A stretch of DNA of 64,000 nt from Euborellia annulipes (taxonomy: Eukaryota > Arthropoda > Insecta > Dermaptera > Anisolabididae): positions 62,001-126,000 of the forward strand of contig JAKCPI010000989.1 of assembly GCA_023213315.1 (NCBI GenBank), written 5' to 3'. The notes beneath the pieces are model-generated. The model made no database searches, was not told the origin of the DNA, and saw only the letters and a list, made by a program, of their open reading frames with translations. The position numbers and the translations under genes are program-made. Positions 31,995 through 42,800 of this stretch are shown here, one piece after another (position 1 is the first letter of the stretch; every line of letters starts with the position of its first letter).

Positions 31995-33857
31995 ATTATA
32001 TTTCATTTTTACATCATTCTCATTTTTTAGTCAGTTACTCTGTATCTTTTTGATCAAATCCCAAAAAACATTCCTTGTTCCCAATTAAGAATTTCTAAGT
32101 TGTGTTAAATTAAGCTGCATATCCCCAATTCAAAGATTTTTAAGAATTTTTTCTTTCTCATCTGATATAGACTTTAATTTTGTAAAACACATTGTACATT
32201 TTTAATAATAACTCATTATAAATTTTTAAAAATATTATTTTATTTATTTTAACTCTTTAAAAGAGTTTACATCTATCTGTAATGAGAATTAAGACTGTCA
32301 TAAATTCAAAAATTTAATACAAAATTATATACAATTAATGATGGGGAAAATTATTATGAATCGAATAATAAAGATTTTTATTTTTGTTTTAAATAATTTT
32401 ATCATTATTTTTTAAATCTTGAAAATTTACAAAAGATGAAGAGGTCATATTTAGTTGACACTAATTCATATTTTTAAGGAATAAAATTGAGCATATTTGC
32501 CAAACGCACAATAATTACATTAATATATTAACATAAAGGAACATTTAAATTGCTTCCTTAACTATGGAATTTTTAAGATTTCTTTCTTTGAATTTGGTAA
32601 TTATTTCAGCACGTGTATTGTTTTTTTTTTTTTTTTTAATCATGTATGTTTAAATTCATTAAATTTAAAACTAAATAAAAGATAGGATTTTATAAAAAGT
32701 TGTTTGATATTATGAGTAAGACCTCTTTGTTAAGGAAACAAACTAAATCGTATTAGTCCTTGCTTAACTAGAACCCATTGTTCAGGGGTGTAAATAACAC
32801 CGCAACGCGAGAGGGGGGGGGGGCAGAGACCCGGGTGCATATAAAAGAATTTTAAAAATAAAATGTAGTAAACTCTTTATCATCAAAATAAATTTTACAA
32901 AAATATCTTAATAAAACTGATTCATAAATAATACTTCAACAATGAATTTTTTTCTGGGGTATTATGAGCTATTCTTGAGGATATGGGTAGCGCTGATTCA
33001 AAAAAATGCCATCAGTTTTGCCCCATCAGCCATAGTTTTAGAGATAAAGAGAAAAATAAATTTTAATATAAAATTTGCTCTAAAGCGACTCTTATTTTGA
33101 ATTGTCAAGATTTTTTTAAAGCCTCACCTCTAATTATAGAGCCCTTTTTTTAAAAAAAAAATTTTTTTTTTTTTAAAAAAAAAAAAAAATTTAAAAAAAG
33201 AAAAATAATTGTGGAAATAAAATTAAAATTTGTAAAAAAATTATTTTTAAGGAAAAAAAAAAAAAAAAGGGCTTTAAAAATAGGGAGATAGTTAAAATAC
33301 ATAGAAATATTCCAGTTTCAGTACAATCTGAGATGATTTAGTGGTACAAAACGCTGCTAAAAGTTTAGAAATATCGAATTTTTTCAGTTTTTTTAAATTT
33401 GGACACCCCTAAAATTTTTTCTTCTTTTAGCTGCGAAGGGTGGCCAGTCAATGTAGTTACGCCTTTGTATTATTGTTGATTGTTCGACAAAACAAGCGGC
33501 AGCCCCCTGAGCATTGGTAGAGATCTCGCCGCTTGAGTTCGAAGATTTTCGATCCAATTAATTTAGAAAAATAGGGACTAGAAAGAATATTGATTTGTTA
33601 AAATAAAAAAATTCCAAGAAAGAAGAGAGAAAAAAAATTATTAAAACCATTGCAAACTTGAATAGATATGATTAATAGACATATATCATAATGGCCTGCT
33701 TTTAAAATATTAGTATTTGTGAATATTAAAATTTAAACATATTTTGACAAAAATACTGTATGAATCTTTTCTCTTTAATTTTTTCAATTGGCTTGTAATT
33801 TAAGTAGGTCTATTACGTTTTTCTGTTCAAAAAGTTTTTTTTTAAATGTTAGTAAAT

Positions 33858-34115
33858 CAAGGGCGGATCCAGAGGTGTTTGTCGGGGAGGGTAATCTGGT
33901 GTGACTCGTCGCACAGCACACTATTTTTTCTTAATTTCTGTAATTTAAAGGCGCATTCTGTACTTGTTTGCCAGAATATAAATACAAATCAAATTCGTAA
34001 GTATTAATTTTTAAAATTTTCCATTAAAAATAAATTTTTTTTCGAAAAAAGTATTTTTTTTAAATCTCGGGGGGTAATTACCCCCTTTACTCCCCACCCT
34101 TTGTATCCGCCCTTG
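33858..34115. mobile_element. hAT-type MITE, GGGCGGATCCAG family, copy 2
   Basis: Ends CAAGGGCGGATCCAG and TATCCGCCCTTG are flanked by an exact TAGTAAAT duplication (33850-33857 and 34116-34123). It is the inverted counterpart of 15054-15324. Confidence 0.85.
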
Positions 34116-34825
34116 TAGTAAATATTAATTTGATATTAAAACTATATTCTAACTAGTTTTCCAATATTATTATAAAAAAATTTCTAACTTAGCACCTATA
34201 GAATTACTTTTTTTGAAAAACGTGACATTTTGATTCCTGATGCTCTTTATTTACTTAGTTTTTACCAGTGGCGTTATTTACAGGAGTGTTATTTATTATC
34301 CCGGGGTTGCTGACCCCGCAATGCCGGGGGCGCAGCAGGTCAAGGAGCGCAGCTACCCCAGCCCATAAAAAATATATAAAGGAATTTAAAAAATAAAATA
34401 TATTAAACATATTAATATCAAAATAAATTGTTCTTTCTGAGAAGGGGGGGGGGGGCTTTAAACCTTTTATTTTTTTATTTTTTTTTTTAATTACCCTTTT
34501 CGACTTGATGTAGTGAAATTGCACCCCAAGGTCGAGCGGCAACCTCTGAAGGTGTAATTTCTTCGATGAATTTTCGCAATTGGTTGGCCAGGTTATAAAT
34601 TCAAATAAAATAACAGTATATAATATATCCTATATTATAGGATACTGATTTATCTCCACAAAAAGATCACAAAAAAATAAAAAACGTATTATAAAATAAT
34701 TAGAAATACCTTTGATAATTAAATTGAGCAGTGGGAGTATTCAATAGTTTCCTGGGGGGGGGGGGGGGGCACGGGCATTCTGGGGGGTCAGCTCCCCCCC
34801 CCCCCCCGGCACCCCCTTAGTTACA

Positions 34826-34945
34826 CTCATGGACTCAGGGGACCTCAAAACGTATATATCCATCAAAATCTCGACATCGACATGAAACCAATACTTTCAC
34901 TTTATATATATTAACATATATAGATGTAAGGGAAAGTAAAAAGTT
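34826..34945 (+). repeat. dispersed repeat family 1, copy 3
   Basis: Same core and AGGGAAAGTAAAAAG tail as 1-230. It directly follows a G-run and C-run element at 34750-34825. Confidence 0.6.
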
Positions 34946-35087
34946 ATTTAAAAATTTGTCAAAATTCCCTTAACATAGGGTTACCAAAATTTATATTCCA
35001 CAAATCCTTTCTCTCGTTATAATGACAGATAAATGAAATTATAAGTTAGCATTAAAAATAAAAGGAAATTGATAATATGATTTAAAA

Positions 35088-36405
35088 AAAAAAGTGCAGG
35101 AGGTTGATTTGAACTCGCGAAGTTTGGTTGCGTGAGATTGAAAAAAAAATAGATTGCTTTGAGGACACATTAACCACTTGAGCCAAACTTTATTTAATAA
35201 CTTAAGAAGAAAATAAGCCATATAAAAAACATGAAATAAAAGAATGAATTAAAAAATTTTAATATTCCATATATGATATATCATTTTTCTTTACTTTTTA
35301 TGTGGATTAATAATTTATAATAAAAATTTCAATTGCATGCCTAGTTTTCAAATAATTCAATGCGCAAACGTCAGATTGTTTATGTCTTAATGTAATTAAA
35401 CCAAAAACTCTATCTAACATATGATACATGTTATTAATTCTTGAATTCCCCCTCATTCCAGAGAACTAAAGCCCCCCTTTTAATTATATGATCTAATTTG
35501 GGAGTTATTGGCGATCAAAGTTAAGCAGATTTTCGACATCAACATTCAATTTTCTATATTTTCGAAAAAACATATTTATCATTGTCTGATTAAAATCAAA
35601 TTTTTACCAGAGATTTATAATTAAAAAATGAGTTTTTTTCTAAAGTTTCATTGAGATTGGTAAAGAAATAAATAAAATATTGACTATTTTGTAAATTGAG
35701 TTTTAGAATTTGGGATCTCAGATTCAAGCCTAGACCCGGTTCACAGAGCGCTCTCTTTACCCATTCGGAATCCCGAATTCTAAAACTCAATTTACAAAAT
35801 AGTCAATATTTTATTTATTTCTTTACCAATCTCAATGAAACTTTAGAAAAAAACTCATTTTTTAATTATAAATCTCTGGTAAAAATTTGGTTTTAATCAG
35901 ACAATGCTAAATAAGCTTTTTCGATAATATAGAAAATTGAGTGTTGATGTCATTAAGGTCGAAAATAAGCTGAACTTTGATCGCCAATAACTCCCAAATT
36001 AGATCATATAATTAAAAGGGCTTTAGTTCTCTGGAATCAGGGGGAATTCAAGAATAAATGACATGTATCATATGTTAGATAAAGCTTTTGGTTTAATTTC
36101 ATTAAGGCACAAACACTCTGACGTTTGCTCATTGAATCATTTGAAAACTATGCATGCTTTTGAAATTTTGATTATAAATTATTAATCCACATAAAAAGTA
36201 AAGAAAAATGATATATCATATGTGGAATATTAAAATTTTTTAAATCATTCTTTTATTTCATATTTTTTATATGGCTTATTTTCTCGTAATGTAGTTAAAT
36301 AAAGTTTGGCTCAAGTGGTTAATGTGTCCTCAAGCAATCTATTTTTTTTTCAATCTCACGCAAACAAACTTCGCGAGTTCAAATCAACCTCATGCACTTT
36401 TTTTT
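35088..36405. repeat. 1.3-kb near-perfect palindrome with tRNA-like SINE in each arm
   Basis: Left arm (about 35088-35705) and right arm (about 35780-36405) are inverted copies around a spacer of roughly 70 bp. Matching pairs include TTTAGAATT next to the centre, the run from 35521 against that at about 35970, and the outer SINE. Each outer end carries a tRNA-like unit (TTTGGCTCAAGTGGTTAATG as A box, CGCGAGTTCAAATC as B box). Frames in both arms encode the same peptide and are not genes. Confidence 0.8.
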
Positions 36406-36891
36406 TTATTCTTAACAGTTTTTCATACCTCATGTGTGGGAGGGAGGAGGGGGGCCTGGCACAGAGGCGGCAACCAAGTGTATTATTTTCAGTGAGATTA
36501 TTTTAGTTTCTAAACTGCATATTTATTAAAATTTTATTTAATTTTATAATTTATTATTTAAAAATTAATTGGATGTCATAAAAGTGAAACATACAAGTTA
36601 GTTCCTTATTCTTTTTAAGGACTCGTTCTTTTGAACTCATCTTTTTAAGGACTCGTTCTCATTCTCGCAGTTTGACTAGAAGACATTTTAACTTCGTCAC
36701 AGATGGTATTTATGCAATTCAATAAGTCAAGAAGAGAAAAAAATTAAAATTTCTCACTATTTGTTTGTGTTAACGTTAACATTTGTCAGATGTCAATTTA
36801 TTTTTTTCTTTAAATAATAAGAATATTGTTGTTTTTGACAAATATTTTTTAAAAATAATATTTTAAACTAATTTAACACTTATAAAAAAAC

Positions 36892-39800
36892 ATGCATAAT
36901 TTTGATGAATTAAGCACAAATGTTCCAGCATTTTTAAATAAATTATGGACAATTGTTGGAGATCCAGATACAAATGAATTAATATTTTGGACGGCTGTGA
37001 GTTTTATTTTATACTTTAAAATAAATTTTTGGTTATGCCTTTGACATTTTTTGATATTCAAAAAAATCCTTTTTCAGGAAGGGAATAGTTTTAAAATACG
37101 AAATCAAGTTCGTTTCTCACAAGAACTTCTCCCTTTATACTTTAAACATAATAATATGGCTAGTTTTATTAGGCAACTTAATATGTGTAAGTATTTTTTT
37201 ATATTAGTTTAAGTAAAAAAAACATTAACACCATCTGACATTTTTCTTGATTTAGTTCAGTTTCAGTATATTTTTATTAAAATGTCAAATTTCCTAAAAT
37301 TGATAATCACATTCCCTTCAATGTTATGATATCCATATTCCCATAGATATTATTTATTTCATATATACTTAAAGAAAGAAAGTAATAGATTACATTTTAG
37401 TCTATCATTAATTAAATTTATTTCTCATTTTAAGATGGTTTTCATAAAATATCATCAATCGATTCCGGAGGATTAAGACTTGATAAAGATGAAATGGAAT
37501 TTGCTCATCCAAATTTTTTAATGGGACATCCATATTTATTAGAACACATTAAAAGAAAGGTAAATTTTTTTTAATTGATAATTGCATCATCATTTGAATA
37601 AATTAGTCAAAATGAAAAATTCCCACACCTATATGTTGGTTCATATATTAATTTAGAACCCCAGGAGGCTTATATCTTTTGAGTACATGGATAATAATCA
37701 CTAGTTTCACAGTCCAACTTATTCTTTCTCTGGGTTCTCCAAAATACAGTACTAACAATGGCCTTTTTTGTGATTAACTCACATATAATACATTAAAATT
37801 AAATATACAAATAACCTAGTGTTTAATTTGTATATTTAATTTTAATTTACAAAATGTTTCAACGAGAACCAACAGTCGAAAGTTTAAATCTTATTAACTC
37901 ACATACACAAATTCAAATTTTTTTTAACTTGAAGAATTTTTTGGGAACTATTGGAAAATTACTTCTATCTGAAAATAACATCCATGTTACCAGAGACATC
38001 AAATTTCCAGTAGTAAGGTAGCCTACATTTTATATTTAATATATTTTCTATTTGCTTATTCATCAAGCATTAAAAACTTGCAATAATTCAATAAGCAATA
38101 GAATATTTCTTTTCATCTTTTATCCAAAACATTAACTTGTCAAAAAGTTGTATTTAATTTAATAAAAATAAATACCCCTGTTATTTGAGAAGAGCTAAAG
38201 TTGGTCCTTGCTCTAAGGATCAGTGATTTTCTTCCTCCCCTTGCTCCGACAAAATATCTTAATTTTTTGTAAATTATTTTTTCTAGATTCCAAATAAATT
38301 ATTGGAAGAATCTAAGTTAAGTCTTAAACCAGATATGATGAATCGAGTATTAACAGATGTTAAAGGAATGAAAGGGAGACAAGATTCCTTTGATTCCCGA
38401 CTTCAGAAGATTAAGAGAGAAAATGAAGTTCTCTGGAGGGAAATAGCAATTCTTAGACAGAAACATTTGAAACAACAACAAATTGTAAATAAGGTATCTT
38501 AATTTTTAAGAGAGAGTTAAGTTTTCTTAAGCAAAGGCAAGGGAAGTAATTGTCTGCAATTCTTCTTCAGTCTTCTCCCTTATCAATTGATTGACTCTTC
38601 ACTGGATCATACTTTTGCATCCCGTATAACGATTTTTTATACTATATAATCGCCTTCTTTAAAGTAAATACTTTTATAATAAAAATAGATTATATAAAAC
38701 TTGAATATTTTAATTTTCTTTAAAAGGTTTAAAGGGCTTCGGGAGGCAAAGCTGTTCGCATGTTTTTGCCGATAAGATGGCGTAAGGAGTTAGCAAAAAA
38801 AAGTGATCTAATAATGCCGGCTGAACTATCTGGCCTTTAAACTTTTAAATAAATAAGAAATCTATTTTTTACTTTGTCACCATTTCATTTAATTATTATA
38901 GGTTGGATATTAATGATTTTACATTTTTAGATTAAAAAAAAATTCTAATTTTCATAATAGAACGTTTTTTGCATCTTCTATAAAAAAATATTTTTTAATT
39001 AATCGTAATTTAAAAAAAGCATTCTATTATGTAAAATGCTCACGAATTTAAATCATTTAAAAAAAAAACCCCATAAAAATACTTTAAAATGCCTCGTAGC
39101 TAAAGATTCAAAGTGCACTCCTGAAGCCCCTTAAAAAAAAAAAACGCAAATAATCAAGTCGGTCTCGTAACCTAAATAAAGAATGATTAAGTGACTAGAT
39201 TCACCTCCAAATCTTATTTTTCATCTCTACCACAGTTCCGGAATTGATATTTATTCTTAAATATATGCACTAAAACAGTAATAATAATAATCCTCCTCCA
39301 TTAGATGCCGACACTATTTTTGCTTATGTGAAAACTTTTTCAAAAAAAAATAAATTCGGGGGATGGCCCCAAGAAAGCAGCAGCGGGTTGACCGGTTGTC
39401 ATCAGCAATTTTAAATTTAAAAATTAAAATATATATAGAAAATAAATCTTAAATTGCCTCTGCAGCCGAAAAAGTAATTAAAAAACTCATATTATTCAGT
39501 ATTACAAGGATAGCCAAGTACAAATAATCATCATACTTATATATAAAGCCCTTAAACAGGTGTCATATGTGTGAACCCACCAATCAGGCCTCAGGGATGC
39601 CTCAGGGATAGCGCTGATTGGCGAAATTCAGAGAGGGCGGAGTCGGAGAGGCAAATTCAAAATTTTTAACTACTAAACGCGTACGAGACGCCGCCCGCCA
39701 GGGCGAAGCCGCGCCATAATCAACTTGTGATTATATAATTTAGATTAAGTACTCTCTTTTTTAAGTATAGGCCTACAATTAAAAATAAAACACTATTTAT

Positions 39801-42800
39801 TATCAATAAATAATTTGAAACAAATAACCAAGAGTTTTATTTTGATTTATATTGTAAATTTAAAAAATGTTTCATCGAGAGTCAACAATCGTTCTCTTTT
39901 ATTATCAATTTACTAAAACCCTTTTGTTTAAATTTTTTTCAGCTTATTCAATTTTTAGTAACAATGGCTTCAAGATCTGGAGGGATTGGTATTAAAAGAC
40001 ACTATCCTTTGATGATTAACAATATCGCTCATTCTTCAGCGAAATCATCACAAAATCAAACTGCAAAGAAGAGTTCAACAAAAGTAATTATTTTAAAAAT
40101 ATATTTTTTTTTTAATTAAGACTCATTTTTAAAGAAATATTTACTTGGATTTCTAATTAAATGGAACCCTTTATATTAAGGATCTACCATCCATAACTCA
40201 AAAACAATACCAAATTAGCAGATTTTTTTTTTCATCTTTTCTCAGATCACAAGAGACGTAAAGTTCGGTGATCTCTATTTTCATTCACAAATGTATTTAC
40301 TCTATATTTATCTAAAAGACAATATTTATTTTTTCACCATCCATTCATATTGCATTTATTAATAGTATTTTAAGTGACATAATAGGCCATTCAATCATAG
40401 ATACCCTCCTCTCCCCCTCCCTAAGGACATATCTTTAGTTTTTTTTTGTTTTTAACATTTTTTCTGGAAAAATAAATTTCATACTCTCATAAAACACCCT
40501 CCCTTTCTTTATTCTAAACCCACATAATTCATTTTTTAAAAACCTATTTTATTTAGAAGTGTTAAAAAATGGCTGCACATTCTGGGTGGTTCAGGGTGGC
40601 AAGAAGCCCTTTCAAGACGAGCAAGAGGGTCGGCGGGTGTTGCGTCTAGTAAATAGTAAAATTAAATTTTAGATAGTGCTTTTTGTGTATATATCATTCC
40701 TTATTTCAATTGAGATTAATGAATATATTTTATTTACTTTACTAGAGTGGCTCATCTCCTTCTGGTCCAGTGATACATGAAATTGACCCAGCTGATTTTC
40801 TTGAGGAATGTGTACTCGATGGTCAGTTTGATAAGTAAGTATATAATGAAATCATTCTAAGAGAATATATATGAAATATAATTAATGAAGGATGTGTAGA
40901 GGCAGAAGCAGTCAAGAAATTGAGGCATTTATCTTCAGTCCTTTAATTGGTGTATATGTACATATACCATTTATGCAAAAGTATTAAGATTAAAAAAAAG
41001 AATCACCATTTTTTTAATAAAAATAGAAATATTTTATTTTCAAGATATATCAAAAATAAAAATTATCTCAATGTTTTAATCAGAAAAAAAACAATTGATT
41101 TTGTTTTTGAATGAAATTCCAAGCACATTTCTAAATGTAATTACATAATTTCTAAAACTGAAAAAACTTGGGCCCTGAATATGAGATCTCTCGTTCTCTT
41201 TTCTTTCATAAAAGAATTTTTAACCCCAAAAGAGATCTAGGAAAAGTTTCCCTTGCTTTAATAAGTTAAAACATGAATATTCTCATTTTAGAAATTATTC
41301 AATTAGTTAGAAATTTCATTCAAAAACAAAATCAAGTTGTTTTTTTCTGATTAAAACATTGAAATAATTTTTATTTCGATGAAATTTATATTAAACATCT
41401 TTAGTTTGATGTAAAAAAAAAAATAAATTTTCATTCTTTTGTTAAAAAAGGTCGTTTGACCTATTGCCTGCTTTGAAAAAGCTATTTCTTCCATATACAA
41501 AAAAACTTTAGTGCATGTGTGCCATTTGGGCTGCCTAACTACCAGGCTTTAGTCTCAGTACTTTTGCAATAGATGTTACATTGAAAGGTGTATCATAATA
41601 AATGCACCGAAACGTTTCCGGCTAATTGGTAAAGCATTCAGAGCATTATTTCTTGACTGCCTCTGCCTCGACACATCATTTATTAAAATCCACAGTCACA
41701 CTTTGCACATCGAAATATAATTAATTCAAAATCTTTCTAGTTTTCAAGATATAGGTTTGGTCTCAAGTCCATCAGAAACCGCAAACGCCTCAGAAGCCCT
41801 TCTAATTGAACATGATCCAAGCGAAGATGAAGATAATTTACTTTTGACTGCTTCACCACGGAAATTGAACCCAACAATTATTTCTCAAACATCTCTATCA
41901 AAATCAAAATCTACTTCAAAGTAATTTAAATTTAATTTTAATATTTAATTAAGCTCAAGGTATGGAGGAATAATTCCCAAGAAGAATGAATTATTCCTCC
42001 AAACCTTGAGCATAATACTATAGCTATAACAAATCTTCAATTACTAATATTTAATTAATTAAAAACTAAGGTTTCAATTTATTTCTCTTTTTTAATATTA
42101 TATAGAAAAACTTCTGGAGCTTCTAAATCTTTAAAAAAAGCAATAGATAAAACGCCTCCTCTTAAAAAATCTAGAAAACAAAAGCTGCAACCAACTCTTA
42201 CAAAAATCAAACCTGTCCAAGAAACAAATGAAGAGGATATTCCACTTTTAACAGATGATTCCATTGATCCTGAATCATTGGATCAAGCAACTGAAGCAGC
42301 TATTTCAGCCATAAGTAAGGCAGCTAGCCGAAAAAGGAGTTTGTCAGAGGCTTTCAAAACAGATTCAACAACAGAACCCCAAATAGAAGTGATAGCATGT
42401 GATATTGAACCTGAAGGACCAACTCCATCGACTTCAGGAATCGCTAATTCTTCTCAAAACGACACCATTTCACAAGATATGACTCTTGCTTGTACTACTC
42501 CATCTAATCAGACTTCATCCGCTGATAACAGGTAATTACATTTTTTCATCCTTTCTGACGTGTCTTTGAAACTTTTTAAAATCTCGTTTTTATGAGTAAA
42601 TTTCAACTTTATAACGACGATTTGATAACTTTATCTTTTTTCTCTTATTTAATTTATTATCCATATTATTAAATTAGACAGGAGAAGAGGAGGTGCAGCC
42701 AAAAATAAAAGCCTCCAAATTATTAAAATTCAACGAGAAGTTTCGGGTGAATTTTGTTTACCCATCTTCAGTCCTCCAAAATTGTTAAAGTCCCGGAGTT

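Larger units (their letters stand above)
31995..36891. other. 4.9-kb intergenic repeat region between PDIA3 and HSF
   Basis: Contents: PDIA3 3' UTR to about 32240; a GC-run element near 32783-32880 and a related piece at 34262-34470; an A/T homopolymer hairpin at 33138-33280 (AGAGCCC and GGGCTTT ends); a hAT MITE (33858-34115); repeat family 1 (34826-34945); and a long palindrome (35088-36405). The HSF promoter should lie within 36410-36891. I see no gene here. Confidence 0.6.

Noticed and set aside
35596..35896. Mirror-image frames with near-identical peptides
   Set aside because: They are produced by the arms of the long palindrome.
41600..41640. Hammerhead from the CCGAAACGTT word
   Set aside because: A helix II can be drawn, but the CUGANGA side lacks a base and helix I does not pair.
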